In this document: positions 16,724-24,268 of the stretch, one piece after another
Layout: every line of letters starts with the position of its first letter
Numbering within the stretch: the stretch's first letter is position 1
Assembly: GCF_000986785.1 (NCBI RefSeq)
Contig: NZ_LAYY01000100.1
Location: 1-64,000 of the forward strand
From: Mesobacillus campisalis
Lineage (GTDB): Bacteria; Bacillota; Bacilli; Bacillales; Cytobacillaceae
Direction: 5' to 3'
Length of the DNA stretch: 64,000 nt
Position numbers and translations under genes: made by a program
The notes under the pieces: model-generated
Told to the model about the DNA's origin: nothing
The model's input: only the letters and a program-made list of their open reading frames with translations
Database searches by the model: none

Positions 16724-16822
16724 GTGAACAAAGAATTTCTCGCTTTTCTCGCAATTGTCCTCATTTCAGCGGTGGTGATTCACTTCCTTTTCTTTCTCAT
16801 CATTGCATACTTAGTAAGGTGA
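16724..16822 (+). CDS. possible single-helix membrane microprotein
   Basis: A GTG-started frame of 32 codons encodes almost only hydrophobic residues (FLAFLAIVLISAVVIHFLFF, IIAYLVR) and ends directly before a strong terminator, which suggests a transcribed unit. The ribosome-binding site (GGGCCGGGA, 6 bp) is weak. A single transmembrane helix with a short basic end is typical of small bacterial membrane proteins. There is no homologue I can name, and chance is possible. Confidence 0.4.
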   Translation: MNKEFLAFLAIVLISAVVIHFLFFLIIAYLVR

Positions 16823-16823
16823 T

Positions 16824-16862
16824 AAAAAACCCCCTCAACCAGCCAGGTTGAGGGGGTTTTAC
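16824..16862. terminator. bidirectional terminator
   Basis: A 15-bp perfect stem AAAACCCCCTCAACC/GGTTGAGGGGGTTTT carries a T run at either end and separates the possible microprotein from the convergent lipoprotein gene. Confidence 0.92.
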
Positions 16863-16864
16863 CA

Positions 16865-18541
16865 TTAAAACGTGCCCGGCTCGGACGAGATTCGCCAGCC
16901 GGCTTCGGTTTTCTGGATTTCGATTGGAACAAGCTCGTAGCTTAGGGAGCTGCCGAGCGGCACTTTTATATCGACCTTTTTCACTTCGCTGTTTCCGCTC
17001 ACCTGGACGACTTCGGCCTTTTCAAAATTAGCGAGCGAGCCGCCATCAGCGTTAGGCTGTGCGAGCCGTCCTTCATGCTCAATGAACTTCATTCTTTTCA
17101 CAAACGACTGAATCGAATCCGAGGTGAAGCTTTCCGACAAATAGGCTGTCAGCTTATGAATGCTGTCGAGGTCGGTCCCCATATGCCGGTAATCGAGATC
17201 ATCGTAGGTGAACATCTCCAGTTCGCCGCCGGGCATCTTTCCGCCGCTGGCCACATACCAATATTGATTGGTCGCCTGTTTTACAAGCTTTGTGATGCTG
17301 TCTTCCTCCAGGCTGCGATAGCTTGGATACACCAATCCCGGCCTGATGCTCGAAACTAGCTTATCGCGGAGAGCAGCCTCTTCATTGGAAATCCTGCTAA
17401 CTTCAGCACCTTCTTTTTCCACGAAGAACAGCAGCTCATCGGTCTCGGCAATTTTCTCCAGGGAGTCCTCTTCCCTTTCCACATACATATCTTTCGAGAA
17501 GACGGACACCGTGAACAAACTTCGGTAATGGCTGCGGGATACGGTCACCCTGTAGCTCGCTTCGGGGCCATTTTCTTCTTTTATCATCAGGTCGGGAACC
17601 ATCTCTTTCGGGACACTCATCGTAAAACCGGCACTGCGGACTTCGTACAAAAAGTCGCTGGAATGGCCTTCAAGCTGCGCCAAAATGCTCTCCTGCAGCT
17701 CGGTGAAGGCTTCATAGGAAGGAATGACGATTTTCTGCTGCATTCCCCTTTGGATGCTCCGGTACGCCAATTCGGGGTGTTTGGCCTTTAAATGGGCATC
17801 GGCAAGGTAATACCAGTAATAGGCAGCGTCCGGAACAGCCTCTGTCCGCCTTTCATAATACTGGACCACCCTTGGAAAGTAGGCAGGATAGCGATGCTTA
17901 TCAAGGATAAAGCCGTTCTTTTCCCACTTCAGCAAATCCACCTCGAACGCATCGACCACATCTTTTTTCCAGACTGCGAGCCGCGACTGGAGGTCGCCTT
18001 CAAAGTCGATCAACTCCAGCTGGTGGAAATTCAGCTTTTTCAGCTGCTGAAACTTGCCATTTTGATTTTGGTAGATTTCAAGGACATTGCCGGCGAGGTT
18101 GCCGACCTTCCAGCCTAGCAGCAGCTCTGGAACGCCGTCACCGGTGATATCATTGGTGCTGGCCCAGCTGATTTCATAGCCGGAGCCTTTTACGGTGAAT
18201 GCCTTTTTCCAGTCCTGCCCTTCCTGCTGCAAGACGAACGCACCTACCTGATTGTGGCTGTCCCTCGCATGATAAAGGACCACCACCTCGTCTTTGCCGT
18301 CGGCGTCAAAATCGGCCGGCAATACCGAGTCCTCGCCGATCGGCGCACTTGGCACCGAAAGCACTGTGCCTCTTGGAACATGGCTCCGGGCGAGAGCGGC
18401 AAGGTTTTCTTGGCTGCCGGCCTCTGCGCTAACCGTGCTTGGGGCCTGAATCAAACTTGAAGGCTCAGGCAGCAATCCACAGCCGCCAAGCAGCAGGGTG
18501 CCTGCCGCCAGCAAGGCCGCCAGTCTGCTTTTCTTCATCAA
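16865..18541 (-). CDS. large lipoprotein with FG-GAP-like repeats
   Basis: This 558-residue protein has a lipoprotein signal (LLAAGTLLLGGCGLL, lipidated Cys near residue 21). Residues 70-190 contain calcium-loop-like repeats (LPADFDADGKDEVVVLY, STNDITGDGVPELLLGW) of the FG-GAP/VCBS beta-propeller type, followed by an alpha-helical TPR-like part (YYWYYLADAHLKAKHPELAYRSI) and a C-terminal domain. Its function is unknown; it is exposed outside the membrane. It lies 24 bp after a histidine kinase gene on the same strand, so it probably works as sensor, target or accessory of that two-component system. Confidence 0.75.
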   Translation of the reverse strand: MMKKSRLAALLAAGTLLLGGCGLLPEPSSLIQAPSTVSAEAGSQENLAALARSHVPRGTVLSVPSAPIGEDSVLPADFDADGKDEVVVLYHARDSHNQVGAFVLQQEGQDWKKAFTVKGSGYEISWASTNDITGDGVPELLLGWKVGNLAGNVLEIYQNQNGKFQQLKKLNFHQLELIDFEGDLQSRLAVWKKDVVDAFEVDLLKWEKNGFILDKHRYPAYFPRVVQYYERRTEAVPDAAYYWYYLADAHLKAKHPELAYRSIQRGMQQKIVIPSYEAFTELQESILAQLEGHSSDFLYEVRSAGFTMSVPKEMVPDLMIKEENGPEASYRVTVSRSHYRSLFTVSVFSKDMYVEREEDSLEKIAETDELLFFVEKEGAEVSRISNEEAALRDKLVSSIRPGLVYPSYRSLEEDSITKLVKQATNQYWYVASGGKMPGGELEMFTYDDLDYRHMGTDLDSIHKLTAYLSESFTSDSIQSFVKRMKFIEHEGRLAQPNADGGSLANFEKAEVVQVSGNSEVKKVDIKVPLGSSLSYELVPIEIQKTEAGWRISSEPGTF

Positions 18542-18565
18542 CTACACCTCTTTTTCATAAAAGGT

Positions 18566-19939
18566 TTACAGCGGCAGCCGGATTTCGGCCGTCGTGCCAA
18601 CGCCTTCCTTGCTTGTCAGGGAGAACTGGCCATGATGGCCTTTGACGATTTCTTCACAGATGGCCAATCCCAGCCCGGTTCCGGCTCCCTTTGATTTTCC
18701 TTTATAAAACGAGTTTCTGACACTGTTTATTTCATCATCAGGGATGCCTTTGCCGCTGTCCGCCACCAAAATGACCGCGTCATGGGCCTCTTCCTTCAGC
18801 TTAAGGAGGATCTTTCCGCCAGGGGCCGTGAACTTCAGCGCATTATCAGCCAGGTTGATGAGCGCCTGCTTCAGCCGGTTTCCGTCTGCCTTCATCACTC
18901 CGATGTCCACGCTGATTTCCGCTTCCAGCTGCACCCCTTTTTCCTCCGCTCTAGGCTGGAGCTGGTGGACCACTTCCTGAATTAGCGCCCCGATTTTTAC
19001 ATCATGAAACATAAAGCTCAGCTTTCCGCTCGATAAGCTCGATAGATCAAGCAGGTCGGTCACAAGGGCGTTCAGGCGGTCGCTTTCATTGGAAATGATC
19101 TCAAGGCCTTCCCTGTGGAACTCATCTTCTGTCAGGGAATGGAACGTAACGGCCCAGCCCTTGATGGAAGTCAGCGGTGTCCGCAAATCATGGCTGACGG
19201 AGGCAATGAACGTATTTTTCACCTTTTCATGCTCCTGGACCTGCCTCGCCATGTAATTGAGCGTTTCCGCGAGCTTGCCGATTTCATCGTCCTTTTTCGT
19301 GTGGATCCTGGTCGAGAACTCACCGGAAGCCATCTGTTCCGCAGCCTGTGTGATCTGGCTGACCGGCTTCGTGATGGTGTTTGCGAGGAAGAAGCTGAGG
19401 ATTGCGGCAACAATGATAACAATTCCGCCAATCGATAAAAGGAGCACCGTGTTTTTAAGATACACTTCTCCCATCGGTTCGAGGGATGTCGTCAGCCGGA
19501 TTGCGCCGACACTCGTCCCCCCGGACTCCAGCGGGAAAGAGACGCTCATCACCTTTTCACCGTCAAGATTGCTGGTAAGAAAAGCAACCGAGCCGTTCAG
19601 GCTGCTCTGGACATCCTCGAAATAGAGCATATTTCCGTTCGTGCTTTGATGTGTCTCGGCGACGATTTTTCCGTTCATGTTGATCAGCTGGACATGGGCA
19701 TCCACAAGAAACTGGTATTGATATAAAAATTCCTCAGCGTTTTCGGAAAAGGAGCCTTCCATCAATTCCTGCTCATAAAAGGAGGCAAACATCGCTCCCT
19801 GGTCCCTGAGCGCCTGCTTGACTCCTTCCTGGTAATAATAGATGAGGGCCGAGAGAATGATGGTTTCAAAGAGAATGACGGTAAAAAGGATCAATAATAG
19901 ATAGCTCCAGACCAGCCGCCGTTTTATTCCTTTCTTCAT
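18566..19939 (-). CDS. membrane sensor histidine kinase
   Basis: This 457-residue kinase has two membrane helices (about residues 12-34 and 165-187) with an extracytoplasmic sensor domain between them, then HAMP (ANTITKPVSQITQAAEQMASG), HisKA with phospho-acceptor His in ASVSHDLRTPLTSIKGW, and HATPase_c with N box (LINLADNALKFT), G1 (VADSGKGIP) and G2 (GAGTGLGLAI). The ATG at 19939 lies 4 bp after a strong GGAGGG. It overlaps the response regulator gene by 4 bp (ATGA), indicating coupled translation. The signal is not known. Confidence 0.95.
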   Translation of the reverse strand: MKKGIKRRLVWSYLLLILFTVILFETIILSALIYYYQEGVKQALRDQGAMFASFYEQELMEGSFSENAEEFLYQYQFLVDAHVQLINMNGKIVAETHQSTNGNMLYFEDVQSSLNGSVAFLTSNLDGEKVMSVSFPLESGGTSVGAIRLTTSLEPMGEVYLKNTVLLLSIGGIVIIVAAILSFFLANTITKPVSQITQAAEQMASGEFSTRIHTKKDDEIGKLAETLNYMARQVQEHEKVKNTFIASVSHDLRTPLTSIKGWAVTFHSLTEDEFHREGLEIISNESDRLNALVTDLLDLSSLSSGKLSFMFHDVKIGALIQEVVHQLQPRAEEKGVQLEAEISVDIGVMKADGNRLKQALINLADNALKFTAPGGKILLKLKEEAHDAVILVADSGKGIPDDEINSVRNSFYKGKSKGAGTGLGLAICEEIVKGHHGQFSLTSKEGVGTTAEIRLPL

Positions 19940-20652
19940 CCCTCCTGCCCGCTTTCCTGAAAGCAATAGCCAAAGCCCCAGATCGTTTTGAGGAACACAG
20001 GGCATGACGGAGTCTCTTCAATTTTCTCTCTCAATCTGCGAATATGGACATCGACCGTCTTCACATCGCCGAAATAATCAAGCCCCCAGATCTCATCCAG
20101 CAGGTCACCGCGGGTGATCGGCTCGTTCAGCCTTTCGAGGAACAGCCTCATCAGCTGGAATTCCCTTGCCGTCAGCTTGAGCAGTTTGCCATTTTTATAG
20201 ACTCGCTGGTTCTTGACTTCGAGGACAAACGGACCTGCCGAAAGCTTTGCCGGCTTTTGCGGCTTTAGCGAATCGAGATGGGATCGGCGGAGGACCGACC
20301 GGATTCGTGCCACAAGCTCGAGCGGGTTGAATGGCTTCACAATATAATCGTCCGCGCCAAGTTCTAGCCCCATGATTTTCTCCATATCCTGCCCCCTTGC
20401 CGACACAATGATGATCGGAAGCACCGGATAGCGTTCCCGCAGCTGGCCGCAAATCTCAAAACCGTCCATATCGGGAAGGTTCAGGTCCAGCACCACGAGC
20501 GATGGCTCCTCCTCCTGGACAAGCTTTAATGCCATTTTCCCATTTTCCGCTTCCATTACCGTAAAATTGGACCTCTGCAAATTGAACACCATCAGCTTGC
20601 GAATCGAACTCTCATCCTCCACCACCAGCACTTTCCCATCACTCATGGCCAT
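19936..20652 (-). CDS. OmpR/PhoB-family response regulator
   Basis: This 238-residue regulator has a receiver domain (VLVVEDESS, phospho-acceptor Asp in SLVVLDLNLPDMDG, SARGQ, Lys in YIVKPF) and a C-terminal winged helix (LTAREFQLMRLFLERLNEPI, VDVHIRRLREKIE, TIWGFGYCF). It is the partner of the overlapping kinase. It starts 74 bp after the SigX-like sigma factor gene on the same strand with no terminator between, so the four genes sigma factor, regulator, kinase and lipoprotein may form one operon. An ATG two codons later (20646) is an alternative start. Confidence 0.95.
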   Translation of the reverse strand: MAMSDGKVLVVEDESSIRKLMVFNLQRSNFTVMEAENGKMALKLVQEEEPSLVVLDLNLPDMDGFEICGQLRERYPVLPIIIVSARGQDMEKIMGLELGADDYIVKPFNPLELVARIRSVLRRSHLDSLKPQKPAKLSAGPFVLEVKNQRVYKNGKLLKLTAREFQLMRLFLERLNEPITRGDLLDEIWGLDYFGDVKTVDVHIRRLREKIEETPSCPVFLKTIWGFGYCFQESGQEG

Positions 20653-20726
20653 AACCCCACCTATTCTCTAGTATCCTTTTAATTATATTTTACAACGGAG
20701 GAAATAGATGGAAAATAAGAATATTT

Positions 20727-21263
20727 TTAGCTGGCCTTCAATGGGGATTGTCCGCCTCCCCCACTCATGAATTTCTTCAGCTTCTTCAATGCCCGGTGCT
20801 GTGTCGTTTTCACCTTGCCTTCACTCCAGTGCAGCGCTTCCGCTGTCTCGGCGATGGTCAGCTCCTGCTGGTACCGAAGGATCATCACCATCCTCTGGTC
20901 GACGGTGCATTGGTTTAGCGAGCTGTATACGAGGCGAACTTCCTCCTTCTCCAGGGCAATCTCTTCCGGCAAGGGCGATGTGTCTTTCACCTGGTCGGTC
21001 ATCTCGCCCAAAAACATCATCGCCTTCCGCTTCAGGCTTTGCTGCTGCCTAAAGTAGTCGATCGCCACATTGCGGGCAATCGCAAACAGCCATGTCTTTT
21101 CGCTGCTTTTCCCCTCAAACTTCCCATGTGCCTTCCAGACACGGATATATACCTCCTGGACCAGGTCCTCCGCCTGCTCCCGGCTGCGTACCATATAAAA
21201 TAAAAACTGGAACAGCATCTTATGATACTTTTCATATAACTCGTTAAACATCTTTTCTTCCAT
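20727..21263 (-). CDS. sigX: ECF sigma factor, SigX-like
   Basis: This 178-residue sigma factor has region 2 (FNELYEKYHKMLFQFLFYMV, QAEDLVQEVYIRVWKAHGKF, SSEKTWLFAIARNVAIDYFRQQ) and region 4 (LNQCTVDQRMVMILRYQQELTIAETAEALHWSEGKVKTTQHRALKKL). Many of these blocks match what I know of Bacillus subtilis SigX, including FQFLFYMV, SSEKTWL and SE.KVKTTQHR. SigX directs genes for cell-surface charge and resistance to cationic peptides. In B. subtilis the anti-sigma gene rsiX follows directly; here a two-component system follows instead, and no anti-sigma gene is seen in the window. Confidence 0.88.
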   Translation of the reverse strand: MEEKMFNELYEKYHKMLFQFLFYMVRSREQAEDLVQEVYIRVWKAHGKFEGKSSEKTWLFAIARNVAIDYFRQQQSLKRKAMMFLGEMTDQVKDTSPLPEEIALEKEEVRLVYSSLNQCTVDQRMVMILRYQQELTIAETAEALHWSEGKVKTTQHRALKKLKKFMSGGGGQSPLKAS

Positions 21264-21324
21264 TTCCCCACCCCAATATCAAGCTCTTTTTACGTACATC
21301 ATAAATCCTCGCCAGGAAAAAAGG

Positions 21325-21340
21325 GTTACAAAGTTGTAAC
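21325..21340. promoter_or_regulatory. 16-bp perfect palindrome upstream of sigX-like gene
   Basis: GTTACAA-AG-TTGTAAC is a perfect inverted repeat 62 bp upstream of the sigma factor start. It looks like an operator for a dimeric regulator. It contains TGTAAC, the -35 element of SigX promoters, on both strands, but no SigX-type -10 was found at the right spacing. Confidence 0.5.
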
Positions 21341-21395
21341 AGAATTGGCCCAATTTCGTGGGGGTGAGGTAAAGGGTGCGGGGGAACCGGGAGCT

Positions 21396-21519
21396 TGTCA
21401 CAATTTGGACACAGGTTTTTCGATAAAACTCATTTTATGATGCATAAATGTCAGGAATCGAAGCATAAGTCCCGCTAATTGATGCAATAACGCAGGTAAT
21501 TGATGCATACACCAAAAAC
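21396..21519 (+). repeat. 21-bp repeat element, copy 4 (complete)
   Basis: The leader TGTCACAATTTGGACACAGG begins at 21396. Units start at 21436, 21457, 21478 and 21499; the first two are diverged (TATGATGCATA, ATCGAAGCATA). It lies between co-directional genes, downstream of the exchanger and upstream of the sigX-like gene. Confidence 0.88.
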
Positions 21520-21558
21520 GGCCTGGCGGGGACAGTAGGAAAGCCCCGGCCTGGCCGT
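21514..21558 (-). terminator. terminator of the calcium/sodium exchanger gene
   Basis: A long stem ACGGCCAGGCCGGGG/CCCCGCCAGGCCGT with one bulge is followed on the minus strand by TTTTTGG. Its end touches the last repeat unit. Confidence 0.8.
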
Positions 21559-21572
21559 CTTTTTTATAAAAA

Positions 21573-22523
21573 TCAGTTCCTTAATATGATGAAAATCAGG
21601 TAGCCAATATAAACGGCGGCCAAAATGATGCCTTCCACCTTGGAAATCTTGAATCTGGAGCGTGAAAACACCAGCAAAACGAGCGTTAACACAATCATGA
21701 CCACAGTATCGGTAAAAATTTTACCGTTTACGGCCAATGGCGAGATGGTCGCCGAGGCCCCAAGCACAAACAGGATGTTGAAAATATTGCTGCCAACGAT
21801 ATTACCGAGTGCGATTTCGCTTGCCTTCTTCATCGCCGCGGTAATCGAGGTGATCAGCTCGGGCAGCGAAGTTCCGACCGCGACAATCGTCAATCCGACC
21901 AGCGTTTCGCTCATGCCGACCGCGAGCGCAATCTCCGTTGCGTTGTCGACCACCAGGTCACCGCCGAAGATGATCGCCGCCAGACCGCCAAGCGTGAATA
22001 AGGTGTTTTTCCCCCATGTAACGCCAGCTACGTCCTCTGCCCTCACCGGCTCACGGTTGTTTCGTGCGACTTCAAAAATATAGTACAAGAAGATGGCAAA
22101 GAACAGCAGCAGGATGATCCCTTCGGTGCGCGTGATCAGATTGGTGCCAAACCCCTGGAGAGCAACATCGCTGATGAGCACCCACAGCACCACACTGGCC
22201 AGCAGGGTGAACGGAATTTCCTTTCGGATTGTGTCGGTTTCGACTTTTAATGGATTGATCATCGCCGTGATGCCGACAACCAGCGTGATGTTAAAGATAT
22301 TGCTTCCGACGACATTTCCAATGGCGACATCGCTGCTGCCCTCGAGCGCGGCAATGATGCTGACCGTCGCTTCCGGCGAGCTGGTCCCAAAAGCCACGAT
22401 CGTCAGACCGACCAGCAGCGGCGGCACCCGCATCAGCTTAGCCAGGTTGGATGCACCTTCCACAAAATAGTCCGCACCCTTGATCAACAGGGCAAACCCA
22501 ATGATTAACAGAATATACGTCAC
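21573..22523 (-). CDS. calcium/sodium antiporter (CaCA family, YrbG type)
   Basis: This 316-residue membrane protein has ten hydrophobic helices in two homologous halves. The alpha repeats are plain: VAFGTSSPEATVSI and AIGNVVGSNIFNI in the first half, VAVGTSLPELITSI and ALGNIVGSNIFNI in the second, with the ion-binding Glu of PE in each. The family exchanges calcium (or related cations) against sodium or potassium. It starts with GTG after AAGGAGAGAGACTA. Its length is normal for bacterial YrbG-like exchangers. It is monocistronic. Confidence 0.93.
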   Translation of the reverse strand: MTYILLIIGFALLIKGADYFVEGASNLAKLMRVPPLLVGLTIVAFGTSSPEATVSIIAALEGSSDVAIGNVVGSNIFNITLVVGITAMINPLKVETDTIRKEIPFTLLASVVLWVLISDVALQGFGTNLITRTEGIILLLFFAIFLYYIFEVARNNREPVRAEDVAGVTWGKNTLFTLGGLAAIIFGGDLVVDNATEIALAVGMSETLVGLTIVAVGTSLPELITSITAAMKKASEIALGNIVGSNIFNILFVLGASATISPLAVNGKIFTDTVVMIVLTLVLLVFSRSRFKISKVEGIILAAVYIGYLIFIILRN

Positions 22524-22673
22524 TAGTCTCTCTCCTTCTTTGTACCAGAAGTTTCCTTTATCATGTAGAATAGCAAAATTTTACAACAAAACAAAATGAT
22601 TTCACAAGTATTATCTTCCCAGTCGCTGTGAAGGAAAAACATTCTTAACGGAAGGGGTGCTGCGGCCACATTA

Positions 22674-22700
22674 GAAAAGGCTGCCAGCAATCCGGCAGCC
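22674..22700 (-). terminator. terminator of the kdgF-ogl-uxaC unit
   Basis: GGCTGCC and GGCAGCC pair, followed on the minus strand by TTTTCT, 26 bp after the cupin gene. Confidence 0.8.
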
Positions 22701-22725
22701 CATATATCGTGGTTATTCAACTTTT

Positions 22726-23052
22726 TTAATCCAAAAAGTCCTCCCGCTGCGGGGTGAATACGTCCAAGATCACCGAGTTTTCTTCAAGTGCTTTTACACC
22801 ATGGAGCGTATTGGCAGGGATGTAAATGCTGTCGCCCTTGGCTACTGTCCGGATATCTCCGGCCAGGTTGAATTCGAAGCTTCCATCAATAATGTAGCTT
22901 ACCTGCTCATGGTGATGGGAGTGCATGCTGCCAATGGCGCCCTCTTTGAATGTCACTTCGACCATCATCTGACTGCCGCCATGGCCGAGCATTTTCCGGG
23001 TGACTCCTTCGTCGGCCAGAACAGAGTGAACTTCTTTTCCCAAAACAAACAT
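22726..23052 (-). CDS. kdgF: cupin-domain protein, KdgF-like
   Basis: This 108-residue single-domain cupin has the metal-binding motif GSMHSHHHEQVSYIIDGSFEF (two or three His and a Glu) and a second His in IPANTLHGVKAL. KdgF proteins convert the 4,5-unsaturated uronate from lyase action to its linear keto form. The position directly behind an oligogalacturonate lyase gene (3 bp) supports this over other cupins. GGGAGGAGCTAGGAA precedes the ATG. Confidence 0.85.
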   Translation of the reverse strand: MFVLGKEVHSVLADEGVTRKMLGHGGSQMMVEVTFKEGAIGSMHSHHHEQVSYIIDGSFEFNLAGDIRTVAKGDSIYIPANTLHGVKALEENSVILDVFTPQREDFLD

Positions 23053-23055
23053 TTC

Positions 23056-24225
23056 CTAGCTCCTCCCTCTTTTAGGTATGTCAATCAGATAAAGATTGCA
23101 GCTCCCCTCCCGATCGGAGGTGAACAGCACCTTTTCATTATTCCAGCTGAAGGTTGGATGGCAGTGGGTTTGCTGGGTATTCCAGCTGGTTCCGTGCGTG
23201 CATAACGTTTGGATTTCCGCCTGTTCCCTGCTGATATCAATCAGCACGAGGTCCTCAACTTCATCCCCGACGAGAAGCGTATTGTCCCGGTTGCTGTGAT
23301 AGTGGTTGCAATAATAAGGCAAATCGATTTTTTTAAGCAATGTGCCCTTTTCATCTGCCAGGCCCACAAAGGGAATCTGGCCCGTTTCTTCCGCACTTTG
23401 AATCGTGGCCTGCGTCTTGTTGATGGTAATCGTGCCGTCATGTCCTTTGCGGCGGTTATCAAAAAAGATTTTGCCGTCCGTGGTCCAGAATTCATGGCCG
23501 ATGCAGTCATCCTCATCCTGGCGGAACACCGGGCGCGGCGACCGCGAGCGGGTATCCAGCAGCCAAATCCGCTGGTGCACCAGGTTCCACGGGCCTTCAT
23601 GGCAGAAGGTGGCAAGGGAGCTGTTGACTGGTGAGAATTGAAAATGCCCCAGCCAATGAGTGTCTTCGTACACATCAAAGACCTCGCTTCCGTCCATGGA
23701 AATCAGCGTGATCCAGCCTTTTTTGGTCGCATACATCGTTTCTTTAAAGCCCCGGTAGTTGGCGCCCCTCTCAATTGGAACTTGTTCATTCCTTGCCATG
23801 CCAATATACTTTTTATCGGCCGAGATATGCGGGTGGCCAAGCTGGATGTCCGGTTTTCCCTCGTAAAGGACCTTTGTTTCCAAGGTGGACGTATCCAGCT
23901 TCTTCAGCTGTCTGCCGGTGACATAGACAATTACATCACTTTCACGTGTTTTTGTGTGAAAGCTCGGCACAATACCTTTGGGTTCGTCTGTCAGCTGGGT
24001 CATGACCCCTGATTCAAGCTTCATTTTAAAAAGGTTATAGACCTTAGGGACTTCCGAAGAACGGTCGGATAAAAAATAAATCTCTTTGTCATCTGCCGAA
24101 AAAGAATTATCTGTAAAATAAAAATGGTAATTGTTTGAGCCATGAGATGTTAATTGTTTAACGATGTTCCCCGTTTTTGGGTCAGTGAATTCTTTAAATT
24201 CCGGGGGAAATTCCTTTACGACCAT
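23056..24225 (-). CDS. ogl: oligogalacturonate lyase family protein (PL22)
   Basis: This protein of about 389 residues has a beta-propeller-like structure with repeated SADDKEIYFLSDRSSEVP and SWNNEKVLFTSDREGSCNLYLID blocks and the characteristic central segment CHEGPWNLVHQRIWLLDT. The family splits digalacturonate and unsaturated oligogalacturonides by beta-elimination in the cytoplasm. No signal peptide is present, in agreement with this. The start ATG at 24225 lies 6 bp behind GGCGGG; other in-frame starts lie in or before this site. It is flanked by kdgF and uxaC genes on the same strand. Confidence 0.9.
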   Translation of the reverse strand: MVVKEFPPEFKEFTDPKTGNIVKQLTSHGSNNYHFYFTDNSFSADDKEIYFLSDRSSEVPKVYNLFKMKLESGVMTQLTDEPKGIVPSFHTKTRESDVIVYVTGRQLKKLDTSTLETKVLYEGKPDIQLGHPHISADKKYIGMARNEQVPIERGANYRGFKETMYATKKGWITLISMDGSEVFDVYEDTHWLGHFQFSPVNSSLATFCHEGPWNLVHQRIWLLDTRSRSPRPVFRQDEDDCIGHEFWTTDGKIFFDNRRKGHDGTITINKTQATIQSAEETGQIPFVGLADEKGTLLKKIDLPYYCNHYHSNRDNTLLVGDEVEDLVLIDISREQAEIQTLCTHGTSWNTQQTHCHPTFSWNNEKVLFTSDREGSCNLYLIDIPKRGRS

Positions 24226-24268
24226 ATTCATCCCGCCTTTTCTCAAACTAGAAGCATCCTTCTATCGC

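Noticed and set aside
21300-21340. SigX autoregulatory promoter with TGTAAC -35
   Set aside because: TGTAAC is present, but the nearest CGAG -10 candidate is at about 13 bp spacing instead of 16-17, so only the palindrome is reported.
22523-22720. 65-codon minus-strand frame between the exchanger and the cupin gene
   Set aside because: It crosses the cupin terminator and ends at the exchanger start; A+T-rich promoter region.
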